This document shows, piece after piece, positions 27,759 to 35,997 of a stretch of DNA of 64,000 nt (position 1 is the stretch's first letter; each line of letters starts with the position of its first letter). A program made the translations under genes and the position numbers. The notes beneath the pieces were generated by a model that did no database searches, was not told where the DNA came from, and saw nothing but the letters and a program-made list of their open reading frames with translations. This DNA is from Mycolicibacterium sp. (GTDB lineage: Bacteria; Actinomycetota; Actinomycetes; Mycobacteriales; Mycobacteriaceae), in NCBI RefSeq assembly GCF_016462545.1, contig NZ_JAEMTA010000023.1, forward strand, positions 1 through 64,000, written 5' to 3'.

Positions 27759-28787
27759 TCAGTGTGAATGTGTCTGCCACGGATGGTGATTGACCACACC
27801 CTCGGAGAGTCCCAAGCGCTTGACGCGACGCACGCCGTGGTTGGCAGGGTCGTCCTTCATCCAGCCGGGGCGTTTGGGCATCGCCATGTTGCTCGCATGG
27901 CGGCGTTTGGAGAGCTTGCGGATCTCCCGGGCGTACCTGCGATCCTGCAGGATCGTCCAGAGCACTCGGAACCCGTCTCGGAAGGTGTTCAGGTTCGTGC
28001 GGCCGTGATACCGGTCGAACTCGAAGCTCGGCACTTCGGTGATGGCGGCCCCCGACAGCGCGAAGCGACCGATGATCAACGCTTCGATCTCGAATCCGTC
28101 ACCGCGCAACATCTCTGGCGCATCTTCGACCTCGACCTTCGGTAGGTCGAGCATGTATAGCTGGTCGGTCCAAAAGGCGTTGTAGCCATAGCAGAGGTCC
28201 GTGAATCGGGTATTGGTGAGCACACTGGCCAGCATGTTCAGCCCGGTGTTGCCCCATGCGCGAAGCAGCGTGATGTCCTGGCTCCCGCCGCCCGGGCAGA
28301 AGCGGCTGCCCTTCGCCAGGTCGGCGCCGTCGGTCAGGGCCTTGACGAATCGCGGAATCTCGTGGGGATCGGCTGAACCGTCCACGTCGAACATGACGAT
28401 GGCATCGCCGGTGACCTGTGCGAATCCGCACGCCAAGGCATTGCCCTTGCCCTTGCGGGTTTGATGGATCACCTTCGCCGACGGCAGCGATGTGCGAGCG
28501 GCGTCCGCTGAGTCGTGGTCGTCTTCGCTGACGACGACGATGACCTCGTGGAAGTCTGCGAGGTACGGCAGAATCTCGCGGATGTTCTGGGCCTCGTTCT
28601 TGGCGGGCACCACGACACTGACTCGCGGGTCGCGAGGCCGGCGTTCACTGGTGGGACGACGGCGATCGATGATCGGCTCACCGTTGGCGCCGATCAGTGG
28701 ACGGCCGTCGGGGCCGAGCACGTGACGCTCTGCGTCCGATTCGGTTGGCGCAACGTCGTGGCTGATGCCACCGTCCACGTCGGTCAT
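27759..28787 (-). CDS. DPM-like GT2 glycosyltransferase (intact paralogue of the fused domain)
   Basis: A soluble 342-residue GT2 enzyme. PRVSVVVPAKNEAQNIREIL opens the fold, SEDDHDSADA is the nucleotide site, RKGKG at 111-115 and the metal motif DVDG at 134-137 are intact, and KGSRF follows. The 50-residue basic N-terminal tail contains HVLGPDGRPLIGANGEPII, nearly shared with the double GT2 protein. It probably transfers a hexose to polyprenyl phosphate. The ATG at 28787 follows GGAGGG at good spacing. It is about 6.5 kb upstream of its fused copy, on the same strand. Confidence 0.85.
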   Translation of the reverse strand: MTDVDGGISHDVAPTESDAERHVLGPDGRPLIGANGEPIIDRRRPTSERRPRDPRVSVVVPAKNEAQNIREILPYLADFHEVIVVVSEDDHDSADAARTSLPSAKVIHQTRKGKGNALACGFAQVTGDAIVMFDVDGSADPHEIPRFVKALTDGADLAKGSRFCPGGGSQDITLLRAWGNTGLNMLASVLTNTRFTDLCYGYNAFWTDQLYMLDLPKVEVEDAPEMLRGDGFEIEALIIGRFALSGAAITEVPSFEFDRYHGRTNLNTFRDGFRVLWTILQDRRYAREIRKLSKRRHASNMAMPKRPGWMKDDPANHGVRRVKRLGLSEGVVNHHPWQTHSH

Positions 28788-28855
28788 CTCGGCACCCTCC
28801 GGAATACGAGCTGCGGTAAGCCTCAGATCGGCGACGTTATCAGCATCAGCGTCAA

Positions 28856-31297
28856 TTACGGGCCGGATCCGGTAGTAGCGGCCGACGACTGAGGACTTAA
28901 GTCCTTTCCGAACCGGTGACCGGCTTCATCCGTGGGGACGGCACACACGGCACCGCTTTCCAGCAGGCGGTAGGCGCTCGCGAAATCCATGGGTCGGTCG
29001 AAGAGGAATCCCTGGCCCTTACGTGCGCCGATCTCGACGAGTGCATCACGCTCCGAAAGGGTCTCGATGCCTTCGACGATCAGATCGAGGGCGAGCGCAT
29101 TGGCGAGCGACACCACCGATCGCACCACGGCTCGCTGTTTCTCGCTGCCGTCCTCGAGTGCCGCAGCGAATGAGCGGTCGAGCTTGATCTCATCTACCGG
29201 CAGCGTGCGCAATTGGGTCAGGGATGAGTAGCCGGTACCGAAGTCGTCGAGGGAGACCCGGACGCCGGCGTCCCGCAGCTGGGCCACCGTCGGGTACGCC
29301 ACCCTCAGGTCGATGAGAGCATGCTCGGTGAGTTCGACGATCAGCGCCTCCGGCGGCACTCCCTCGGAGTACAGCAGGTTCAGGACCTCGTCGGCGAACC
29401 CGGGCTCTCGGACCTGACGTGCCGACACGTTCACCGAGATCGTCAGTCCGAGTGCCAGTCCGGATGCCCGCCACTGCGCGAGCGTCGAGATGCCCTCCTG
29501 AAGCACCCAGCGGCCTATCTCGACGATCATGCCGTTGTCCTCGGCGAGCGGGATGAAAGCGACAGGGCTCAGGTCGGGCAATCCCGGTCGGCGCCACTGC
29601 AATAGCAGTTCGAAACCGGTGACGACCCCGGTGTCGAGCATGACGATGGGTTGGGCCGCGAGCCGCAGCTGATCGCGCTCCAGCGCACGCCGCAGGGCAG
29701 CGTCGAGGTCGAGGCGTTGTGCCACTTCGGCTTCGAGGTGTACGTCGAAGACATTGATGTGGCTGCCCTCGGTCACCTTCGCGCGGTACATCGCCACGTC
29801 GGCTTCACGCATCAGCTCCGCGCCCGACACGGTCGACTCATCGGCGAAGGTGATACCGATGCTGGCCCCGACGAAGGCTTCCTTTCCGTCGATCGCATAG
29901 GGGGCACTCAGCGCGTCGCGCATTCGCTCGGCCAGCGCAATCGCCTGCGCGCGGTCGGGCAGTTCCGGGCAGAGCACCACGAACTCATCACCGCCGAGGC
30001 GTGCGACCACATCAGTCTCGCGGACCGTCGCCGACAGTCGACGTGCTGCCTCGATGAGCAGGTGGTCGCCTCCGGCGTGGCCAATGGAGTCGTTGACCAT
30101 CTTGAAGCGATCGAGGTCGCAGAACAGCAGCGCCAGATGGGTCTGGCTCCGACGTGCGGCAACCAGGTTGTCGCTCAGGCGCGCCAGCAACAGGCTGCGG
30201 TTGGCCAGACCGGTGAGTGCGTCATGGCTTGCCTGGTGTGACAACTGCCTGGCCGACGCGTCGCGGTCGAGGGCCAGGCTCACCAGGTCCCCGCACCTTT
30301 GCAGTGCGTTCAGGGCGAGCTCGTCGAGCCCATCGGCTTCGCCGAATACCTCGACTGCGCCCGTGCTCACCGTGGTATCCGCGTCAAGACGTGCGCACCA
30401 CGCCGGAGGGCCCGACGTGTCGGCGTCGGCGGGGTACATGACCGACCGGGCGCCCGCCGTGATGCGCACGCAACGGCCGCCCGTCACCTTGGAGGCCAAT
30501 TGTGCGATCTGTGTCATCACGGTGACGGCCTGCGCGCCGGTGGCGATCTGTTCCAGCACCCTGGCCTGTTCGCGCTCCAGCGCCGAGACGCGGTCCAGTT
30601 GTTCCTGAGTTTCTCGGAGTGCCAGCTGTTCCTCATCCAAAGCCGTTCGAGCACTACGGTATTGGCGTGCGACGTTGGCTGCCACCCAGATCAGCAACAC
30701 CGCACCGAAGACCAGGGTGACGATGATCAAGGCCAACTGCGTCAATCGGCCCCGGAGCAGCGCCTCATCGCTGGCGCGCAGATTCGTATGGAGTTGAGCC
30801 GCAGTCTCATCCACGAGGCGACGACCCGCGTCGGAGAGCGTCTCAGCTCGTGGCAGGACGAAGCTGGAGACACGGTCGCGCTGATCGGCTGGCAGTAGAC
30901 CCGGGGGCGTCTGTGCGACGGCTTCGTCCAAACCGGTAAGGGCAGAGAGGTAGTCGACGGGGGCGGCGTCCCCGGCGGCCACCCCGTTGTCACCCACCAC
31001 CGATAGTCGACGGCCCAGCAGCGCGCGTGCCAGTTGCACGTCGCGTCGGGTCGTGGCGCCGAGCAAGTACCGCTGTGATGCGTCGACGTAGGCGAGTGTC
31101 TCTCGCATGGTGTAGAGCACGTCGTTCGTGGCGGTTTCGGTGCGGGCGAACGTGTCCGTGTGCTTTCGCTGCGCCGCCGAGTCGACGAAATGGCTTGCCA
31201 CCAGGGTGATGAGGGCCATCGCGAGAATTGCCGCCAGCACCAGCTGCCCGCGACTGAGTCGAAGCCGCGGAGCAAGCGAAGCCGGCTGGTGTGGCAT
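28856..31297 (-). CDS. membrane GGDEF-EAL protein with extracytoplasmic sensor
   Basis: 813 residues. Helix 16-38, an extracytoplasmic helical sensor (about 39-185, CHASE3-like in size and position), helix 186-208 and a coiled coil (212-255) are followed by a GAF-like region (255-350). The GGDEF domain has its signature at 435-439 and an RETD I-site, and an EAL domain fills about 535-785. The EAL motif is ELL at 563-565. The other phosphodiesterase residues are intact (SVNVSARQ, ELTEHAL, DDFGTGYSSL, KLDRSF, VEGIET, GQGFLF). The ATG overlaps the upstream stop by one base (TAATG), linking it to the molybdopterin-type lipoprotein. Confidence 0.87.
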   Translation of the reverse strand: MPHQPASLAPRLRLSRGQLVLAAILAMALITLVASHFVDSAAQRKHTDTFARTETATNDVLYTMRETLAYVDASQRYLLGATTRRDVQLARALLGRRLSVVGDNGVAAGDAAPVDYLSALTGLDEAVAQTPPGLLPADQRDRVSSFVLPRAETLSDAGRRLVDETAAQLHTNLRASDEALLRGRLTQLALIIVTLVFGAVLLIWVAANVARQYRSARTALDEEQLALRETQEQLDRVSALEREQARVLEQIATGAQAVTVMTQIAQLASKVTGGRCVRITAGARSVMYPADADTSGPPAWCARLDADTTVSTGAVEVFGEADGLDELALNALQRCGDLVSLALDRDASARQLSHQASHDALTGLANRSLLLARLSDNLVAARRSQTHLALLFCDLDRFKMVNDSIGHAGGDHLLIEAARRLSATVRETDVVARLGGDEFVVLCPELPDRAQAIALAERMRDALSAPYAIDGKEAFVGASIGITFADESTVSGAELMREADVAMYRAKVTEGSHINVFDVHLEAEVAQRLDLDAALRRALERDQLRLAAQPIVMLDTGVVTGFELLLQWRRPGLPDLSPVAFIPLAEDNGMIVEIGRWVLQEGISTLAQWRASGLALGLTISVNVSARQVREPGFADEVLNLLYSEGVPPEALIVELTEHALIDLRVAYPTVAQLRDAGVRVSLDDFGTGYSSLTQLRTLPVDEIKLDRSFAAALEDGSEKQRAVVRSVVSLANALALDLIVEGIETLSERDALVEIGARKGQGFLFDRPMDFASAYRLLESGAVCAVPTDEAGHRFGKDLSPQSSAATTGSGP

Positions 31298-31905
31298 TAG
31301 GGGCTGCCGGAACTCGGGCTGGTCACGCTGATCGACGTCAAACTCCAGTTCCAGGCATCGAGCACGGATGACAACGGCGTGCCGTCGGGGAAGATCATGC
31401 GCGTTGGTCCCCCTTGGTCGTAGGGGATCGGGCCGCCGTCGCGCGTCGTCGCGATGAGCGCCTGCGAGTCCACCATCGGTCCGACGGCGCTGGAGTACTG
31501 GTAGTCGTTGAGCGCCACGGTCTTGATGGTCGCGCCGTTCGGTATTCCGGCCTTGGCCAACACCGCGGCCAGTGGTACTCCGCTGAAGGTCTGACGCTTC
31601 TTCACGAAGGGCTCGTCGACGGTGATGGTGGTGTTGCCGAGAGCATTGAGCCCATCCAGCGTCAGGGCGAGCGGCGCAGTTCCGCCCGTCACGGTGAGGA
31701 TGGGCTCGCCCGGCGCAGGCGGGTCGATCGAGTTGGCGCCGTAGGGATTGCTGGGCGGGCCGGTAGTCGCTGGAGCCGAAGAGGCGGCGGGCGTTGGCGG
31801 CGCCGGTGCAGCCGTGTCGGCGGCGCGATCGTTGCTCCCACATGCGACGACTCCGACGATGACGAGTAATGCTGCCGCGCCATATGCGGTGGAACGTATG
31901 CGCAT
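31297..31905 (-). CDS. lipoprotein with molybdopterin-oxidoreductase-like domain
   Basis: 202 residues. The signal peptide ends in lipobox VVAC at about residue 19, followed by a Pro/Ala-rich linker of about 45 residues. A domain then resembles the sulfite-oxidase-like molybdopterin-binding fold: LTVTGGTAPLALTLDGLNAL, TFSGVPLAAVLAKAGI, LNDYQYSSAV and TRDGGPIPYDQGGPTRMIFP. It lacks the conserved Cys that ligates Mo in sulfite oxidases, so a binding or sensing role is more likely than catalysis. It is translationally coupled to the downstream GGDEF-EAL protein and may feed a signal to that sensor. The ATG at 31905 is chosen for a normal signal length. Confidence 0.7.
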   Translation of the reverse strand: MRIRSTAYGAAALLVIVGVVACGSNDRAADTAAPAPPTPAASSAPATTGPPSNPYGANSIDPPAPGEPILTVTGGTAPLALTLDGLNALGNTTITVDEPFVKKRQTFSGVPLAAVLAKAGIPNGATIKTVALNDYQYSSAVGPMVDSQALIATTRDGGPIPYDQGGPTRMIFPDGTPLSSVLDAWNWSLTSISVTSPSSGSP

Positions 31906-32044
31906 GAAGGCGGATCGTACGTGTCGAATAGACCAATCCGTCAATAAACGCAACTTCTTCATGAATTCGGTGGAAGCCATCTCCATGAAGGGATGACTCG
32001 CCCAAACTCCTAGAGAAACTCTGTCCTGGATCCCGTTGGAGACG

Positions 32045-32494
32045 TCAGTCGAGGCCGGCGAGAGCCCTACGGGCGGCTTCCAATTCGGCTTCGAGCGCCG
32101 CGACCCGAGCGGCTTGCTGAGAACGCGCCTCCTCGATGACCTCGTCGATCGGGCCGGAGAGGTCCTCGTGCAGTTCCTTCGCCGCACGGGACACCGCGGC
32201 TGCCGCGACCGCGAGATCGCGGGCCAGGTACGCGGTGCCCTGCTTGAGCTCGGCGCGCCATTCGCCGTCGGCAGTCCCGGTGACGGTGAGGGTCAGCTCG
32301 AGAGTCTTGGCCTTCCTTCCGGCGGACTTCCTGGTTGGCGTCCTCCTGGCCGTTTGGCCAGCAGGCGCGTCCACGGCGGGCATCTCGGCCGTCGGAGTGC
32401 TTGCGGGCGAGGTGTTCTCGACGGCAACGATCGGGGCATACGGCGTGTCGGAGACGGTGGCTGGCGCTTCTGCTGCGGGAGCGAATACGGTCAT
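32045..32494 (-). CDS. mycobacterial conserved coiled-coil protein, unknown function
   Basis: 149 residues: an Ala/Pro/Thr-rich N-terminal 45, a basic patch (RRTPTRKSAGRKAK), a beta-rich core (LELTLTVTGTADGEWRAEL) and a long C-terminal Ala/Glu helix that looks like a coiled coil. The basic patch could touch nucleic acid or acidic polymers. AAGGAG stands 11 bases before the ATG. I do not recognise a function. It is separated from its neighbours by more than 100 bp on either side, so it is probably monocistronic. Confidence 0.7.
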   Translation of the reverse strand: MTVFAPAAEAPATVSDTPYAPIVAVENTSPASTPTAEMPAVDAPAGQTARRTPTRKSAGRKAKTLELTLTVTGTADGEWRAELKQGTAYLARDLAVAAAAVSRAAKELHEDLSGPIDEVIEEARSQQAARVAALEAELEAARRALAGLD

Positions 32495-32616
32495 CGTGCG
32501 GTCAACTCCTTCTGGACATCACCCGCGATCTACGGGCTGGCGGTGTGCCCATTAGAACACACGTTCGACAGGGGCGCCGCAACGTGCAGCTCGCGCCAAC
32601 CGTCGCCTGCCAGAGT

Positions 32617-33666
32617 TCAGCTCGCGCTCAGCGCAGGCTCACGGGCAGTCGCCAGTTCGTGCCACGCGACGAGGACGGCCTCCAACTGTTCGGCGGAATG
32701 GCGACCCAATCCGCACTCGGTGGACAACCCGAATTCGGGCAGGAAGTCGGCGGCCAACTCGGCCCGGCGACGGGCCCCCGCGGCGCCGTCCTCGGCGTGC
32801 ACCAGGCCGAGGTAGAACTCGGTTCCGGGTTCCACGGCGAGGTCCGCCAGCGGCTGCCAGTGTGCGCGCTTCGTCCACGCCGCGACGGTGGCCGCCTGGA
32901 ACGCGTTGATCCGTCGAGAGACGTGACGGGACAGGCCGTTGGCCAAGGTCACGATCGCCGACGCGTCACGGGGCAGGACGTGTCGCCCGCCGCGGGCGGC
33001 CGCCTCGTCGTCCGGAGGGTCGCCCATGAACGGCGATGCACCGAACTTGGAGTCGCCGTAGCAGAGGTGGAACGTCAGGTCGACGTCGTCGCGCACCCAG
33101 TGCGCGATTCGGGCGGTGGCCGCGAAGATCGGCTCGACACCGTCGTAGGGGTTGGCGAACCAGCCTTCGATGGTCGCGAGTTCGGTGGGCAGATCCCACT
33201 GGATGGCGAGATCCTGGTTCGGGATGGCATCCTGGATCGCCTCGACGCTGCGCTGCAGCGCCTCCTCGTAGGCCAACGCGACCTCGACCTGAGAACCGAA
33301 GTGCACGAACGAGTTCACCGCATTGAGCGGCGTGGCGATGGACACCAGGAAGCGCGACTCTGGCGCGAGGGCGCCCGCGTCGCGGGCCGCGCGAAAGTCG
33401 GCGTACGACGCGATCGCCGACGAGTGGTAGTCGACGTCGCCGAAGGTCACCGGCGTGCCGGGACGCACCTTTGCCCGCCCGCCCTCGACGTCGAGCGTGG
33501 GGTTGGACAGGAAGTGGGCCGAATGAACGAGCACCCAGTTCGCGCGATCGCCGGGTTCGCCGTCGGGGACCCGCGTCACGCCGGGCTGGAGGCGCTCGCC
33601 GACGAGCCGGAATGCGGCGTCGGTGGTGGGAACGTTGATGCTGCCGGTGAGGTAGAAGCTGGTCAC
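32617..33666 (-). CDS. MetE-like (cobalamin-independent methionine synthase C-terminal type) protein
   Basis: 349 residues, the size of the catalytic half of MetE. The zinc-site pattern is visible: His and Cys in FHLCYGDSKFG, and Cys in STECGLGRH near the C-terminus. It may transfer a methyl group from or to sulfur, or cleave a C-S bond. Stand-alone MetE-like proteins often accompany organosulfur genes. The GTG start follows AAGGAA and is 18 bp after the SfnB-like stop, so it is in the same operon. The substrate is unknown. Confidence 0.78.
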   Translation of the reverse strand: MTSFYLTGSINVPTTDAAFRLVGERLQPGVTRVPDGEPGDRANWVLVHSAHFLSNPTLDVEGGRAKVRPGTPVTFGDVDYHSSAIASYADFRAARDAGALAPESRFLVSIATPLNAVNSFVHFGSQVEVALAYEEALQRSVEAIQDAIPNQDLAIQWDLPTELATIEGWFANPYDGVEPIFAATARIAHWVRDDVDLTFHLCYGDSKFGASPFMGDPPDDEAAARGGRHVLPRDASAIVTLANGLSRHVSRRINAFQAATVAAWTKRAHWQPLADLAVEPGTEFYLGLVHAEDGAAGARRRAELAADFLPEFGLSTECGLGRHSAEQLEAVLVAWHELATAREPALSAS

Positions 33667-33684
33667 GAGAGTTCCTTCAGGGTG

Positions 33685-34911
33685 TCAGAGGAGGAGGCCG
33701 AGACGGGGCGGGGCCGTCCCGTCGAGGGTGTGGCGGCCGAGGTGGACGTACTTCCACCTCGCGGGATCATGGAGCGAGTGCACGCGCACGTTGCGCCAGT
33801 GTCGGTCCAGCGCATACTTGGCGTCGGTGGCGGAACTGCCGGCGAGTTCGAATATGGCACTGGTGATTTCGACCGCGAACTCCGCTGCCAGGGCCTTGGC
33901 TGCGGCGACCTGGAGCGAGGCGGCGGCAGCGGAGTCACGGGTCAGTTCCGGCTCGGTCAGGGCCAGATCGACGAGCCGGGCGCCGTGGGCGAGCAGCGCC
34001 TCCAGTGCGTACAGCCGCGCGGTCAGTTCACCGAAGCGGCGAATGACATGAGGCTCGTCGGCGGCGCGGTCGACACCGGCCTCGAACCACGGTCGGCTCC
34101 GGGTGGCGACGAACTGGGATCCGTCTTCCAGTGCGGCGCGGGCGATCCCGATGTCCACCGCGGCGTGCAGGGCCTGATCGTAGGCTCCCAGCACGGACGG
34201 ATCAGCCGTCAGCGGGTCGGGGTCCGGGCCCTCGTCGATGACGTGGACGTCCGGTACGCGCACGCCGTCGAGAACGACCTCGCCGCTGGCGGTTCCGCGC
34301 TGGCCGAACGCCGACCACTTCTCCAGGTTGAGCGTCACTCCGGGGTCGGTCGGACGGACGAATACCGTTGCACCATGCTCGGTTCCGTCAATCCGTGCCG
34401 CGACGGCGATCCACGCGGCGCCGAGAGAACCCGTTGCGTAGTACTTGGTGCCGGTCAGCACCCATTCGCCGTTGGGGCCGCGCCGAACGGTGGTGTGTCG
34501 CTCGACGCTGGTCCTGGTTCCCCTCTCGACGGTGGCGTTGCCCAGCTGGGCTCCCGCCAGGACGTCGGCGTAGATCTGCGGAGCGGGCGCGCTATCACCC
34601 AGGCCACGGATCGCGGCGCTGAGGACGAAGTGCGCCAACAACAATTGTCCGACAGCGGAGTCGGCGCGGGACAGGATGCGGAGCACCTCGACCGCAGTGG
34701 AGCGGGGGAGGTCGGGACCCCCGAACGTGGCAGGGACCAGGATGCCCAGCAGACCGGATTCGGCAATCGTGGCCAGTGCCTCGGTGGGCAGCACCCCGTC
34801 GAGCTCGCGACGGACAGCGCCCTCGGCGATCTCTCCGGCGATGGCGCCGGCCACGCTGAGGGCCTCGTCGACCGACTCGAGCACGGGAACGGCGGTTTCG
34901 GTGGTGGTCAT
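33685..34911 (-). CDS. SfnB/DszC-type acyl-CoA dehydrogenase-fold flavoprotein
   Basis: 408 residues with the three-domain acyl-CoA dehydrogenase fold. Hallmarks are GILVPATFGGPDLPRS, WVLTGTKYYATGS and, near the C-terminus, VRVHSLHDPARWKYVHLGRH. That last segment is characteristic of sulfur-acquisition monooxygenases (SfnB, DszC, dibenzothiophene desulfurisation) rather than true acyl-CoA dehydrogenases; the catalytic Glu of the latter is not evident. It probably oxygenates a sulfone or similar compound with reduced flavin. GAGGAG precedes the ATG. The gene lies between a LysR regulator and a MetE-like gene on the same strand. Confidence 0.8.
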   Translation of the reverse strand: MTTTETAVPVLESVDEALSVAGAIAGEIAEGAVRRELDGVLPTEALATIAESGLLGILVPATFGGPDLPRSTAVEVLRILSRADSAVGQLLLAHFVLSAAIRGLGDSAPAPQIYADVLAGAQLGNATVERGTRTSVERHTTVRRGPNGEWVLTGTKYYATGSLGAAWIAVAARIDGTEHGATVFVRPTDPGVTLNLEKWSAFGQRGTASGEVVLDGVRVPDVHVIDEGPDPDPLTADPSVLGAYDQALHAAVDIGIARAALEDGSQFVATRSRPWFEAGVDRAADEPHVIRRFGELTARLYALEALLAHGARLVDLALTEPELTRDSAAAASLQVAAAKALAAEFAVEITSAIFELAGSSATDAKYALDRHWRNVRVHSLHDPARWKYVHLGRHTLDGTAPPRLGLLL

Positions 34912-34981
34912 CGGATGGGACTCCTCATCAGTGGCTTCGGCGAGAACCGTAGGCAGCGTGGGGGTTCGGCGTCGAGATGGT

Positions 34982-35935
34982 TCAAGCGACGCTGGAGGCG
35001 TGTACAGGGATGCTGTACACGGCGTGCTCGGTCAACCGAGAGCCGGCGGCCGTGACGAGATCGACGACGATGGCCAGCACGCTCTTCGGCGCGGGCGACG
35101 ACGCCGTGGCGATCGCGATGCGCCGCGACGGTCGATTCCCGGTCACCCGGCGCACCACGACGTCGGTGCGGGCGCCTGCCGCGGCCAACGATGGAACCAG
35201 GGACACGCCCAGACCGGCCGCGACGAGACCTTGCACGGTCCCGTAGTCGGCGGCGCGGAACGTCACCGACGGCTCGAATCCTGCGCGTTGGCAAGCGGTT
35301 CGAAACACCCGGGTATCGGGGCACGTTCCGCTCTCGGAGCTGACGATCCACTTCTCCGTGGCCAGCCCGGCAAACGGTATCTCGATCCGATCCGACAACG
35401 GATGTCCGAGTGGAAGCACCACGAGGAACTCGTCGTCGTACACACCGACCGTGGTGATGTCGGGAAATTCGGGACGACCGCCAGGCACCTCGGTGACCAT
35501 TGCCGCGTCGACGTCGCCGGTCCGCAGCAGGGCGACACCGTCTTCGGGGTCCGCACCCACCAGCTCGACGTCCACGCCGGGAACGACGGCACGCAGGCGG
35601 GCCAGCGCGGGGGGAAGGATCACCGCGGCGGCACTGGCGAACGACGCGATTCGAACGACTCCGGCCCCGGTGCCCGACAGGCTGGCCAGGTCTCGCTCGG
35701 CGGCGGTGATGGCCCCCAGGATTGCGGGGACATGCTCGAGCAGCCGCGCACCGGCCGGCGTGAGCTGCGCGCCAGAGGGCCCACGCACCAGCAGGGTGCA
35801 CCCCAGATCGCGTTCGAGCGCAGTGACCTGCTGGGACACCGCCGAGGTGGTGTAGCTCATCACCGCCGCGGCCGCACTGAGCGAGCCGGAACGCGCAATC
35901 TCCTGCAGCACGGCTAGGCGACGGACGTCGAACAC
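34982..35935 (-). CDS. LysR-family transcriptional regulator
   Basis: 317 residues. The N-terminal winged helix-turn-helix (FDVRRLAVLQEIARSGSLSA, then TTSAVSQQVTALERDLGC) is followed by a periplasmic-binding-like effector domain (VRIASFASAAAVILP, GLGVSLVPSLA). It is probably the local activator of the oxygenase/MetE-like set; LysR proteins next to sulfur genes often respond to sulfur metabolites. The GTG at 35935 lies 6 nt behind TACGTT, suggesting a leaderless transcript. A longer upstream frame is rejected because it crosses the neighbouring oxygenase end. Confidence 0.88.
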   Translation of the reverse strand: MFDVRRLAVLQEIARSGSLSAAAAVMSYTTSAVSQQVTALERDLGCTLLVRGPSGAQLTPAGARLLEHVPAILGAITAAERDLASLSGTGAGVVRIASFASAAAVILPPALARLRAVVPGVDVELVGADPEDGVALLRTGDVDAAMVTEVPGGRPEFPDITTVGVYDDEFLVVLPLGHPLSDRIEIPFAGLATEKWIVSSESGTCPDTRVFRTACQRAGFEPSVTFRAADYGTVQGLVAAGLGVSLVPSLAAAGARTDVVVRRVTGNRPSRRIAIATASSPAPKSVLAIVVDLVTAAGSRLTEHAVYSIPVHASSVA

Positions 35936-35941
35936 CTCGTG

Positions 35942-35947
35942 AACGTA
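35942..35947 (-). promoter_or_regulatory. -10 element (TACGTT) of a probable leaderless LysR promoter
   Basis: Read on the minus strand, TACGTT fits TANNNT and ends 6 nt before the GTG start of the LysR gene, giving a start site at the initiation codon. No Shine-Dalgarno is visible there. Confidence 0.4.
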
Positions 35948-35997
35948 AGTGGGATCGCGTCGTCCGAGAAGCGTTGCGATCAGCGCGACGTCAAAGC

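Noticed and set aside
30742..31275. 177-residue frame inside the GGDEF-EAL gene
   Set aside because: It lies fully within the well-supported gene and has shadow-type composition (Ser/Arg/Trp/Cys-rich).
28856..32005. 1049-residue frame joining the GGDEF-EAL protein to upstream sequence
   Set aside because: The first 236 residues are the shifted shadow of the lipoprotein gene; the real start is the ATG at 31297, coupled by TAATG.
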